From: Brooklawnia sp937867175
Lineage (GTDB): Bacteria > Actinomycetota > Actinomycetes > Propionibacteriales > Propionibacteriaceae
Direction: 5' to 3'
DNA length: 27,142 nt
Assembly: GCA_036821905.1 (NCBI GenBank)
Contig: DAISIR010000029.1
Location: 1-27,142 of the forward strand
Position 1 is the stretch's first letter. Each line of letters begins with the position of its first letter. The notes beneath the pieces were generated by a model. That model made no database searches and was not told the origin of the DNA. It saw only the letters and a list, made by a program, of their open reading frames with translations. The translations under genes were made by a program, and so were the position numbers. Shown piece after piece: positions 8,375 to 16,705 of this stretch.

Positions 8375-9115
8375 GTGCCGACCTATCGAGACCATGCCGT
8401 GGTCTTGCGCACCCACAAGCTCGGTGAGGCCGATCGCATCATCACACTACTGAGCCGCAGCCATGGCAAGGTGCGAGCAGTCGCCCGGGGGGTTCGGCGC
8501 ACCTCGTCCAAGTTCGGGGGACGCCTGGAGCCGTTCAGTCATGTGGACGTCCAGTTCGCCAACGGACGCAGCCTCGACGTGGTGACCCAGGTCGAGACGC
8601 TGCACGCCTACGACGGGCCACTGCGGCTTGACTACGGTGCGTTCACGGCAGGTCAGGCGATGCTGGAGGCCGCCGACCGGCTGGTCGCCGAGGAACGCGA
8701 ACCTGCCCTTCGGCAGTACCGGCTGCTGCTCGGGGCGTTGCGCACGCTGGGCGAGGGGACGCCGGTGGGTCCGCGTCCGGCCACCATGGTGCTCGACTCC
8801 TATCTGCTGCGGGCGTTGTCGGTCGCCGGCTATGCGCCAGCCCTCACCTCATGTGCCCGCTGTGGTGCAGAGGGCCCGCACGCCGGTTTCGCCCCCGAGA
8901 CCGGCGGCATGGTCTGTGTCGAGTGTCGTCCGCCACGAACCGTGTTGCCCGCCCCGCCGACTTGGCAGTTGCTGTCCGCGCTGATCAGCGGGGATTGGCA
9001 GGCCACCGCCGATGTACCTGAGGCAGTCTGCCAGCAAGCCAGTGGGCTGGTGGCAGCCTTCGCGTCCTGGCACCTGGATCGCGGCCTGCGGTCGCTGCGC
9101 CTGGTCGAACGCTGA
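8375..9115 (+). CDS. recO: DNA repair protein RecO
   Basis: Recombination mediator of the RecFOR pathway; helps load RecA onto SSB-coated single-stranded DNA and anneals strands. The 246 residues match the usual family length. The N-terminal OB-fold starts at once (YRDHAVVLRTHKLGEADRII). A helical domain follows, with a four-Cys zinc site at Cys160, Cys163, Cys181 and Cys184 (SCARCG and CVEC). The start is a GTG with no good Shine-Dalgarno, but a -10-like GACAAT lies 6 bases upstream. It is divergent from uppS and convergent with the htrA-like gene, from which only 23 bases separate it. Confidence 0.95.
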   Translation: MPTYRDHAVVLRTHKLGEADRIITLLSRSHGKVRAVARGVRRTSSKFGGRLEPFSHVDVQFANGRSLDVVTQVETLHAYDGPLRLDYGAFTAGQAMLEAADRLVAEEREPALRQYRLLLGALRTLGEGTPVGPRPATMVLDSYLLRALSVAGYAPALTSCARCGAEGPHAGFAPETGGMVCVECRPPRTVLPAPPTWQLLSALISGDWQATADVPEAVCQQASGLVAAFASWHLDRGLRSLRLVER

Positions 9116-9127
9116 ATCCTGACGCCA

Positions 9128-9148
9128 GCCCCGGCCGGTCAGCGGGGC
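9128..9148. terminator. GC hairpin between convergent recO and htrA
   Basis: Arms GCCCCG and CGGGGC form a perfect 6-bp stem around a 9-base loop, sited where the two convergent genes end and overlapping the last codons of the protease gene. No U-run follows on either strand, so it is at best a non-canonical terminator of the kind often seen in high-GC actinobacteria. Confidence 0.35.
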
Positions 9149-10542
9149 GCCGCCACCGGCGTGACCGTCACTGTTTGCGTCTGGCCGCCGCGAATCAGGG
9201 TCAACTCGATCGGTTCGCCGACCCGGCCGGCTCGCACCAGCGCCACCAGCGACTCGGTGGACGGGACCGGCACGCCGTCAACAGCGGTGATCAGATCGCC
9301 GACCTGAACCCCGGACTGCTCGGCAGGGGAACCTTGGGTGATCCGGACCACTCGGGCACCGAGTTGGCCGCTGCCACTCTCATCGGTCGCGGATAGGCCG
9401 ACCTGGGGATGGTCGGCGTACCCCTGGGAGATCAGCTGTTCGGCCACATACTGCACCTGGTCGGCCCCGATCGCGAAGCCCAACCCGATGTTGCCTGACT
9501 GGGAATCGGACGAGGACGACAGCGTGGCGATCGAGGAGGTGACGCCCACCAGTTCACCGGATGTGTTCACCAGCGCGCCGCCCGAGTTGCCCGGGTTGAT
9601 CGCGGCGTTGGTCTGAATGGCTGCGGTCACCACCACTTCGCCCTGCTGCGTGGTCGGCGTGTCGGTCACTGCGCGGGTCGACACCGGACGGTTGAGGGCC
9701 GAGACGATGCCCGTTGTTACGGTGTCGTTGAGGCCCAGCGGGTTCCCGATGGCCATCACCGGATCACCCACTTGAACCGAACTCAGATCGGCGAAGCCCA
9801 TGACCTCCAGATCAGCCGGGAGTTCGTTCAGCTGGATCACCGCAAGGTCGGTGGTGGGGTCGGTGCCCACGATCGTCGCAGAGTATGCGACGTTGCCGAG
9901 CACCACGGTGATAGCGGACCTCGCGCTGCTGGACGCCACCACGTGGTTATTGGTCACTATGTGGCCCGCGCCGTCGATGACGACACCCGAACCCTGGCCG
10001 GCGGTTCCGTCGCTGCCGACCACCTGGATGGCTACCACCGCCTGGGTCGCTGAATCGGCCACCGTTGTCCAGTCAGGGTTGGACGGGTCCGCCTGCACCA
10101 CCTCGGTCTGCGTGACTTGCGCGGGTGAGCCGAGCTGGGTGACGGTGTAGCCCGCCGCGCCGCCTCCGACTGCCCCTGCCAGCAGCGCCACGAGCATCAA
10201 ACCGGCAATCTTGCCCCGGCCGGCCTTCGCCGACTTTTCAGCCTGACCAGGCAGCTCGGGCGCGACAGTGCTCGTTGTCGTGAAGGCGGCCGGGGCGCTG
10301 GCGCCGGCACCGGGCGGGTACTGCCCGCCGGATGGATTCGGGTAAGGGGTGCCTGGTGCGCTGGGGTAAGGGGTGCCTGGTGCGCTGGGGTATGGGGTGC
10401 TTGGTGCGCTGGGGTATGGGGTGCCTGGTGCGCTGGGGTATGGGGTGCCCGTGGCGCCTGAGCCGTCCAGCCCGGGCGCGCTGGCGTCCCAGGCCGGCGT
10501 GGCCGGGCGGCTCCACGGGTTGGGAGTTGGTTCGTTGCTCAT
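9139..10542 (-). CDS. htrA: HtrA/DegP-like membrane-anchored serine protease with PDZ domain
   Basis: Envelope quality-control protease, predicted to be anchored in the membrane with its protease and PDZ domains outside the cell. The ATG at 10542 has a strong AGGAGG site, giving 467 residues; an upstream extension lacks one. Residues 1-100 are a cytoplasmic, Pro-rich tail with tandem TPYPSAPG repeats. One membrane helix follows at about 112-135. The trypsin-like domain shows the full triad: His200 (IVTNNHVV), Asp232 (TTDLAVI) and Ser320 (NPGNSGGAL). A PDZ domain covers about 385-460 (GSPAEQSGVQVGDLITAVDG). The layout matches actinobacterial HtrA/PepD proteins. It follows a small flavoprotein-like gene after 90 bases. 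Confidence 0.94.
   Translation of the reverse strand: MSNEPTPNPWSRPATPAWDASAPGLDGSGATGTPYPSAPGTPYPSAPSTPYPSAPGTPYPSAPGTPYPNPSGGQYPPGAGASAPAAFTTTSTVAPELPGQAEKSAKAGRGKIAGLMLVALLAGAVGGGAAGYTVTQLGSPAQVTQTEVVQADPSNPDWTTVADSATQAVVAIQVVGSDGTAGQGSGVVIDGAGHIVTNNHVVASSSARSAITVVLGNVAYSATIVGTDPTTDLAVIQLNELPADLEVMGFADLSSVQVGDPVMAIGNPLGLNDTVTTGIVSALNRPVSTRAVTDTPTTQQGEVVVTAAIQTNAAINPGNSGGALVNTSGELVGVTSSIATLSSSSDSQSGNIGLGFAIGADQVQYVAEQLISQGYADHPQVGLSATDESGSGQLGARVVRITQGSPAEQSGVQVGDLITAVDGVPVPSTESLVALVRAGRVGEPIELTLIRGGQTQTVTVTPVAAPR
10346..10449 (+). repeat. 24-bp tandem repeat inside the htrA-like gene
   Basis: Four consecutive 24-bp units (from 10346, 10370, 10394 and 10418) plus 8 bases of a fifth differ by single bases at a few positions. 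On the coding strand each unit encodes the octapeptide TPYPSAPG or a variant. The unit length is a multiple of three, so copy-number change keeps the reading frame. Confidence 0.92.
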
Positions 10543-10632
10543 TCTTGCCTCCTGAGTTGTCGATCCAGCCAATCCGTTCCAACTGTGAGTTTGCTGTGGG
10601 TCTGCTGCGAGGTTGCTGAGCAACAGGGATGC

Positions 10633-10995
10633 TCAATCGCCGAAGACCCAATCGGGCCCGTCTGAGTGGGCGTCCGGCCGGTGCAGGATCGCACCAACGA
10701 TGTCCACCACCAGCCGGTCGCGGTGGACGGCGGCGCTTCCGTCGACGATCAAGCTGTGGCCATGATGCACCAGCGGCGGCCAGACGATCGTGACCCGCGG
10801 GTCCTGGCCGGCGTTGTCGATGGCGGAGCGATGCTCACAGGGCACCAGCAGGCGTCCATCGTCGAAGACGGGATCGACGCAGTGCACCTTCACCGCTGGC
10901 CCGTCGGCTTGCGGAGGCTTCAACGTGAGCAGATAGCCGGGCCCGAAGCGGCCCAACACCTTGGCAAGCTGGTCGACATCGACCGGGATCGTCAT
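10633..10995 (-). CDS. Small pyridoxamine-phosphate-oxidase-like (split-barrel) protein
   Basis: A 120-residue protein resembling short members of the PNPOx-like split beta-barrel superfamily, which bind FMN, F420 or haem. Supporting features are the alternating strand pattern (PGYLLTLK, RLLVPCEHRSAIDNAGQDPRVTI) and the HSLIVDGSA strand near residue 84. In this family the stretch around RSAIDN and DPRVTIVW precedes the cofactor-binding strand. No specific cofactor or substrate can be named. The ATG at 10995 overlaps the stop of the upstream broken gene (ATGA), so it may originally have been expressed by coupling to it. The family call rests on general pattern only. Confidence 0.55.
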   Translation of the reverse strand: MTIPVDVDQLAKVLGRFGPGYLLTLKPPQADGPAVKVHCVDPVFDDGRLLVPCEHRSAIDNAGQDPRVTIVWPPLVHHGHSLIVDGSAAVHRDRLVVDIVGAILHRPDAHSDGPDWVFGD

Positions 10996-11539
10996 TCCCG
11001 TCCTCCATGATCGAAAGATGCGTTGAACCTAGTGAAAACCTGCTTCATCGACCGCATCGAGGCCCCCATGCGTGCCAGTTGCCCCGCCATGGCGGCGTCG
11101 GCGACCCACGCCCCACCGATCTCGTCCACCCTGCCACCGTAGACCTCGGGCGCGAACGGGGTGGACGGGCCGACCAGCACGGTCCGAGCATCCGCCGCCA
11201 GCTCCAGCAGCCGGGACAGGGTGCGTCCCCGATCAGTGTCGCGGCCGAGTCGAGCACCCGCTGCTCGGTGTTGAACCAGGAGTTCATGGCGGCGACGCCG
11301 AGTGCGGCCAGCTCGAAGTCCCACGACTTGGCCAGCGCCGCCACACTGCGCAGGTCCTGTCCGATCACCGACCCGGGGACGCGAGCCGCGCGCCGGCCCG
11401 CACGATCTGCCAAGGCCAGACCGTGGCCCCCGGCGCTGGTGGCCACCAGCGCGAAACGGGACACGACGCAGTCGTCCACCACGACGTCTTCGGGCAGGGC
11501 GTCAACGAGGTCGTCATACAGCTGCCAAGGATTGCTCAT
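10992..11539 (-). pseudogene. Broken DUF4213/DUF364 gene (internal deletion and frame change)
   Basis: The first frame, from the ATG at 11539, encodes a clear DUF4213-type start (WQLYDDLVDALPEDVVVDDC, later ALGVAAMNSWFNTE). At about 11222-11235 the family similarity jumps to another frame, which carries the C-terminal part of DUF364 (TLSRLLELAADARTVLVGPS) and runs to a TGA at 10992. Intact relatives are about 250 residues; only about 182 codons lie here. The middle of DUF364, with its GHFP-like and aspartate-rich stretches, is missing. A deletion of some 200-250 bases that also shifts the frame fits best. DUF364 proteins are described as putative heavy-metal chelators. The remnant lies 15 bases after zur in the same direction, so it may once have belonged to the metal operon. 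Confidence 0.72.
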
Positions 11540-11554
11540 GCCCCGATTCTGGCC

Positions 11555-11953
11555 TCAGCAGGACGAGCAGATGCCGTAGACCTCGACGAAATGCTCGGGC
11601 TCGCGGAAGCCGTGCTCGGCGGCGACCTGTCGGGACCACGCCTCAAGAGGCTCCCCGGCCACCTCGACCGCGCGTCCGCAACGCCGGCAGATCAGGTGGT
11701 GATGGTGGACCGGTGAACAACGGCGATAGGTAGTTTCGCCCTCGGAATTGCGGATGCTGTCGACCAGGCCGACGTCCACAAGCCACTGCAGCCCGCGGTA
11801 AACGGTGGCCAGCCCGATCGACTCGCCATCGGCTCGCAGCAACCCGTAGACCTGTTGTGCGCTCAGGAACTCGTCGGCCTCGGCCAGCCGGTCGAGGATC
11901 AGCTGACGCTGCCGGGTCAGCCGCGGAAGCGGGGGATGGGCCTCAGTGCTCAT
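11555..11953 (-). CDS. zur: Fur-family zinc uptake regulator
   Basis: Zinc-sensing repressor of zinc import, 132 residues, full length for the family. The winged-helix DNA-binding domain covers about 1-75 (SAQQVYGLLR, then GLATVYRGLQWLVDVGLV). The dimerisation domain holds the His-rich metal-sensing stretch HHHHLICRRC (His83-86, Cys89, Cys92) and a C-terminal Cys pair, Cys129 and Cys132, which with Cys89/Cys92 would form the structural zinc site. Zur rather than Fur is inferred from its place as last gene of a znuACB operon. The ATG at 11953 overlaps the end of the permease gene by 11 bases; the longer frame to 12076 is embedded in that gene and would add an unrelated Cys-rich tail. It probably binds the palindrome at 14619-14631. 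Confidence 0.93.
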   Translation of the reverse strand: MSTEAHPPLPRLTRQRQLILDRLAEADEFLSAQQVYGLLRADGESIGLATVYRGLQWLVDVGLVDSIRNSEGETTYRRCSPVHHHHLICRRCGRAVEVAGEPLEAWSRQVAAEHGFREPEHFVEVYGICSSC

Positions 11954-12920
11954 CGAAGTGGTCCCCATGGGGGGCATGCCGATGCCCATCGTGCAGATAG
12001 TCGACATGGTCTCCGTGCAGCACCGCCGGGTGCAAGTGGGCGTCCGACAACGAGTCGTGAGGCTCGGCACGCTCAAAGATGCGCTCCTCGTCGGCCTCGA
12101 GCCGGTTGGCTCGTCGATGGCGTTCCAGCACGGAGTTCACCGGAAGTGTCCCGACGAAGACGATGACCCCGAGCACCACGATCGTCGCCCCTGTTGCAGT
12201 GTCGAGGTAATAGGACGCCACCACGCCGGCCAGGGCCAGTATCAGGCCGAGCCCCATCGCCGTGGCCAAGCCGCGGCGGAAACCCAACACCAGGTTCTGG
12301 CTGGTGGCCACCGGAACTACCATAAGTGCGCTGACCAGAAGCAGTCCAACGGTTCGCATCGAGATCGCCACCGTGACCGCCGCCATGATGACGATGATCA
12401 AATTCAGTGCCCGGGTGGGTAACCCCTGAGCGCGGGCGTAGTCCTCGTCGGCGCAGACCGCGAACAGTTGTGGTGACAGGCCGAGCGCGGTGATGAGCAC
12501 CACGACGGCCATCACCGCCACTGCCGCCAGGTCGGGATTGCTGACCGAGGTGAGGGAGCCGAACAGATACTGGGAGAGGGTGCCGGCGCCTTGCCCGGCC
12601 AGCCCGGCCATCAGGACGCCGGAGGCCAGCCCGCCGTAGAACAGGATCGCCAAGCCCACGTCACCGGATGCCCGCCCGGATTGACGGAGCAACTCGATCG
12701 CCACCGCCCCGACAACCGTGACCGCAATCGCGATGGGGACGGGCGCCCGGCCGGTCAGCAGCGCCAGCCCGACCCCGGCAATGGCGACGTGCCCCAGGCC
12801 ATCGCCCAGCAGGCTCAGCCGACGTTGCACGATGTAGGTGCCCACCGCAGGTGCCATCACCCCGGTGAGCGCCCCGGCGATCAGTGCACGAACCATGAAG
12901 TCGAGCGCCAGCATGCCCAT
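11943..12920 (-). CDS. znuB: Zinc ABC transporter permease with His-rich tail
   Basis: Channel subunit of the zinc importer, ABC-3 (ZnuB/MntB) family, about 325 residues. It shows the family's multiple membrane helices and conserved phrases (RRLSLLGDGLGHVAIAGVGL near the N-terminus, SAVLVAL-type SALMVVPVATSQNL further on). The C-terminus is unusual: the last 38 residues contain 11 histidines with many Asp residues, suggesting a cytoplasmic metal-binding tail. The ATG at 12920 is one base after the ATPase stop; an ATG at 12914 and one at 12935 are alternatives. It overlaps zur by 11 bases. Zinc rather than manganese is inferred from the linked regulator. Confidence 0.93.
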   Translation of the reverse strand: MGMLALDFMVRALIAGALTGVMAPAVGTYIVQRRLSLLGDGLGHVAIAGVGLALLTGRAPVPIAIAVTVVGAVAIELLRQSGRASGDVGLAILFYGGLASGVLMAGLAGQGAGTLSQYLFGSLTSVSNPDLAAVAVMAVVVLITALGLSPQLFAVCADEDYARAQGLPTRALNLIIVIMAAVTVAISMRTVGLLLVSALMVVPVATSQNLVLGFRRGLATAMGLGLILALAGVVASYYLDTATGATIVVLGVIVFVGTLPVNSVLERHRRANRLEADEERIFERAEPHDSLSDAHLHPAVLHGDHVDYLHDGHRHAPHGDHFDEH

Positions 12921-12921
12921 G

Positions 12922-13698
12922 TCAGTTCGTCCCACCGGTGACCTGAGTCAACTGCGGTTCGAGTGTTCTGCCCACATCAGTGCAGTCGGGTGTGTGGCAG
13001 CCGTCCAGTGGCGGTCCGGACGCCAATGGCCCGTCGTGGATCACTCGGCCCAATTGCAGCACGACGCTGCGCTCCAACAGCGGTTCCATGGCACCAAGTT
13101 CATGCAGGACGACCAAGATGGTCAGGCCCTGCTGATGTAGTCGCCCGAGGAGCCTGGCCAGGCTGGTCTGGGTGCGCACGTCGAGTGCTGCGAAGGGTTC
13201 GTCGAGGACGAGCAGGTCGGCCCGGCCGGCCAGCGCGCGAGCGATCAGCGCGCGTTGCTGCTGGCCCCCCGACAGTTGCGACATGGGACGGGGGCCCAGC
13301 CCCGTCAGACCCACCCGCTCCACCGCCTCATCGCAGGCGGCGCGGTCGGTGCTGCCGGGCAGTCGGAACAGGCGCCGGCGCGCCAGGCGTCCAAGCATGA
13401 CCACCTCGTCCACTGTCGCGTTCGCCACCTGTAGCCGGCCACGTTGCGGCACGTAGCCGATCCGCGACCAGTCGCGGAACCGGGCTGCGGGCTGCCCGAA
13501 CAGTTCGATCTGTCCGGACTGGTGGGGGATCAGGCCCAGCAGTGTCCGCAGCAGGGTGGTCTTGCCCGAGCCGTTGCCCCCGAGCAGCGCCACCACCTCG
13601 CCGGTTGCGACATTGAGGTCGACGCCGAAGAGGATCTGCTGGTCACCCAGCCAAGTGTCGACGCCCCGCGCGCTGATCACGGGTTGGTTCACTGGCAT
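12922..13698 (-). CDS. znuC: Zinc ABC transporter ATPase
   Basis: Energises zinc import; 258 residues, cytoplasmic face of the membrane. All ATPase motifs are present: Walker A GGNGSGKTT (40-48), Q-loop VPQRG (Gln85), signature LSGGQQQR (142-149), Walker B LLVLDEP (162-168) and H-loop His199. The C-terminal extension includes a Cys-His-x-x-x-Cys group (CHTPDC, 234-239), which could bind metal. The ATG at 13698 overlaps the end of the binding-protein gene by 10 bases, and the stop is one base before the permease start, so the operon is tightly coupled. Confidence 0.95.
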   Translation of the reverse strand: MPVNQPVISARGVDTWLGDQQILFGVDLNVATGEVVALLGGNGSGKTTLLRTLLGLIPHQSGQIELFGQPAARFRDWSRIGYVPQRGRLQVANATVDEVVMLGRLARRRLFRLPGSTDRAACDEAVERVGLTGLGPRPMSQLSGGQQQRALIARALAGRADLLVLDEPFAALDVRTQTSLARLLGRLHQQGLTILVVLHELGAMEPLLERSVVLQLGRVIHDGPLASGPPLDGCHTPDCTDVGRTLEPQLTQVTGGTN

Positions 13699-14618
13699 CC
13701 GTTCGCGTCTCGCAGTGAGGTGAGGTTGGCAGTCATGACCTGAATGTAGTCGTCCCCTCGCGACTCCGAGCTGAGGGTCTCCAGCGGGTCGAGCACGTCG
13801 GTCTTCAGGCCGAGGTCGGACGCGATGGTCTGCGCCAGCTTGGGCGAGACCGCCGTCTCGTAGAAGATCGTGGTCAGGTCGTGTTCCCTGGCGATCTGCT
13901 GCACCTCCGCGATGCGGGCAGGGCTGGGCTCGGCCTCGGTCGACAGGCCACTGATGCCCACTTGGTGCAGGTGGTAGCGGTCGGCGAGGTAGCCGAAGGC
14001 GGCGTGGTTGGTGATGAAGGTGTCGGTGCGGCAGTTGGTGAGGCCGGCGCTGAACTGGTCGTCCAGACCGGTCAGGTCGTCGGTCAGGCGCGCGGCATTC
14101 GCTGCGTAGCTGGCGGCGTTGTCGGGGTCGATTTCGGCCAGCACGGCGGCGATCTGCCCGCCGATCTCGGCGAGGTTCATCGGGTTCAGCCAGACATGCG
14201 GGTCGTAGGCTCCGTGATCGTGGCCATCTTCTGTTTGTGTGGCTGGGAGCAATTGCAGGAAGTCGGCGGTGTCGAGGACCCTCGCCGGCTGCTGTTGCGT
14301 GATCGTCTCGTCGAGGGCCGCCTGATAACCCGATTGGTGGACCACCAGGTCTGCGTTGGTGACCGCTGTGACCTGCTTCGGGGAAAGCTCCAGGTCGTGG
14401 CCGTCGCTGCCGGGAGAAAGCAGATTGGTCACCACGGCCAGGTCGCCCGCCACCCGCTCGGCGGCGAACTGGAACGGGTAGGCGCCGACGACGATGGAAG
14501 TCCCGTCGCCGGCGCCTGATTCGCCGCTCGGTGTGCAGGCCGTTGTGATGAGGACGGCGGCACCGAGCAGCACGGCTGCGAGGCGTCGGACGGGCCGCTT
14601 AGTGCGGGAGGCAATCAT
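13689..14618 (-). CDS. znuA: Zinc-binding lipoprotein of the ABC importer
   Basis: Extracellular zinc-capture protein, cluster A-I binding-protein family, 309 residues from the ATG at 14618. A basic N-terminus, hydrophobic core and lipobox-like TTAC give lipidated Cys28. Probable zinc ligands by comparison with ZnuA are His74 (SDGHDLELSP), His141 (DPHVWLNP), His205 (TNHAAFGYLADRY) and Asp277. The short loop EDGHDHG just before His141 resembles the His-rich loop of zinc-specific members, here much reduced. Cys196 and Cys308 could form a disulfide. This start is chosen because the -10 element and operator sit directly before it; a frame to 14741 would run through the promoter. First gene of the znuACB-zur operon. 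Confidence 0.93.
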   Translation of the reverse strand: MIASRTKRPVRRLAAVLLGAAVLITTACTPSGESGAGDGTSIVVGAYPFQFAAERVAGDLAVVTNLLSPGSDGHDLELSPKQVTAVTNADLVVHQSGYQAALDETITQQQPARVLDTADFLQLLPATQTEDGHDHGAYDPHVWLNPMNLAEIGGQIAAVLAEIDPDNAASYAANAARLTDDLTGLDDQFSAGLTNCRTDTFITNHAAFGYLADRYHLHQVGISGLSTEAEPSPARIAEVQQIAREHDLTTIFYETAVSPKLAQTIASDLGLKTDVLDPLETLSSESRGDDYIQVMTANLTSLRDANGCQ

Positions 14619-14631
14619 GATAATCATTATC
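14619..14631. promoter_or_regulatory. Candidate Zur operator (Fur-family box)
   Basis: GATAATGATTATC on the minus strand is a perfect 6-1-6 palindrome made of the classic Fur-family half-site. It covers the putative -10 element and abuts the znuA ATG, so a bound repressor would exclude RNA polymerase. The encoded Zur is the expected ligand. Confidence 0.78.
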
Positions 14632-14654
14632 GCCTTGGCGTTGGGTGCTGGCAA
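14626..14654 (-). promoter_or_regulatory. znuA promoter, leaderless
   Basis: On the minus strand, -35 TTGCCA (14654-14649) and -10 GATAAT (14631-14626) are separated by exactly 17 bases; each differs from the sigma-A consensus at one position. The -10 ends 7 bases before the ATG at 14618, so transcription should begin at the start codon. No Shine-Dalgarno site is possible in that case. Confidence 0.72.
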
Positions 14655-14745
14655 GTCGTCCGACCTTCGTTGCTCATCTTTCGATCTTGGCCAGCTGGCC
14701 AGTTCGCGACCGGCCCCACGGATTCGCGTTTCTGTGGCCAACGGC

Positions 14746-14751
14746 TAGCCT
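14746..14751 (+). promoter_or_regulatory. Candidate -10 element of glyQS
   Basis: TAGCCT fits the TANNNT pattern and would start transcription near 14758, giving a leader of about 105 bases. The -35 match 17 bases upstream (TTCGCG) is weak. Confidence 0.35.
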
Positions 14752-14757
14752 GTCAAG

Positions 14758-14862
14758 GAGGAGACGGCTGGGCCCTGATGGGGCACGGCCCGTCGGCCCG
14801 ATGCCAGCCAGGTACCGGGGAGCCGTCCCCGCGAACTGGGGACCAGAACAGTGGGGCGTTTC
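14758..14862 (+). other. Structured 5' leader of glyQS, possible cis-regulatory RNA
   Basis: This stretch of about 105 bases can form GGCTGG/CCAGCC (14766-14771 with 14804-14809) enclosing a GGGCC/GGCCC hairpin (14770-14774 with 14787-14791, overlapping the outer arm by two bases). It is followed by a strong CGGGGA/TCCCCG hairpin (14816-14821 with 14826-14831). The segment TCCCC at 14826-14830 can instead pair with GGGGA at 14838-14842, so the two hairpins exclude each other. The GTGGGG near 14851 is the probable ribosome binding site and could also pair with CCCC. I do not recognise a known riboswitch class; the boundaries depend on the assumed transcription start. Confidence 0.38.
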
Positions 14863-16248
<1,386 letters not shown>

Positions 16249-16250
16249 GC

Positions 16251-16600
16251 TTGGGAAGCGAGCCGCTCTGCCAACGAGTTCAGCTCGACCTGGCGTCCCA
16301 GATCTCCGACGGTTTCTGGCGTCCCGGCCAGTTCCTACCCAGCGGGCAGGCACTCCAGGACCGCTACCGGGTCAGCCGCCTGGGCCTTGGCGTGGGCACG
16401 CTCTAGCGCCGGTGGCGGCGGAACTGGGTGCACAAAGTGCGGGTCTGCGGCTGTTCTCGCACCCGATGACTTGTCCTTGCGCCCGATCGATCATCGGCTG
16501 GCCGGTGGGATCTCGCTCGACGCACAGCGTGTCGACCAGCGCGATCGGGCGCGCCCCAGCACGCGCACAAGACCTCCAGCAGCGGCACCCGCACGCCGAA
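16251..16600 (+). pseudogene. Decayed GntR-family regulator remnant
   Basis: A 457-base gap separates glyQS from the next gene. Its first part, read from 16251 to a TAG at 16404, encodes a recognisable GntR winged-helix start: EPLCQRVQLDLASQISDG, then RPGQFLPSGQALQDRYRVSR. In family members this continues as a recognition helix and a wing. Here the frame ends, and a similar continuation (ALAPVAAELGAQSAG) appears in another frame from about 16396. Beyond about 16460 only weak hints of an effector domain remain. The reading is a regulator gene inactivated by frameshifts. The boundaries are approximate. Bases from about 16600 to 16660 hold nothing I can identify. Confidence 0.55.
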
Positions 16601-16667
16601 GTGGTCGGTGGTCAGCGGGCCATCGCCGGGTTTGAGACACCCAACCGGTCTTCACCATCACTGCGCA

Positions 16668-16673
16668 GATAAT
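16668..16673 (+). promoter_or_regulatory. Candidate -10 element of niaP-like gene
   Basis: GATAAT differs from the consensus at one base. It would start transcription near 16680, leaving about 26 bases that include the GGAGG ribosome binding site. No good -35 element is seen at 16-18 bases. Confidence 0.35.
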
Positions 16674-16705
16674 TGCTCAGGGCGAACCGACCTGATGGAG
16701 GCGCT

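Noticed and set aside
10612..10624. GTTGCTGAGCAAC, a perfect 6-1-6 palindrome between the split-barrel gene and the htrA-like gene
   Set aside because: A one-base loop makes it useless as a hairpin, and no regulator or consensus matches it; kept only as a possible operator without support.
14758..14862. T-box riboswitch upstream of glyQS
   Set aside because: GGTACCG followed by CCGTCCCC is faintly similar to the T-box motif, but the conserved GGGTGG part, its pairing arm and a specifier stem are missing.
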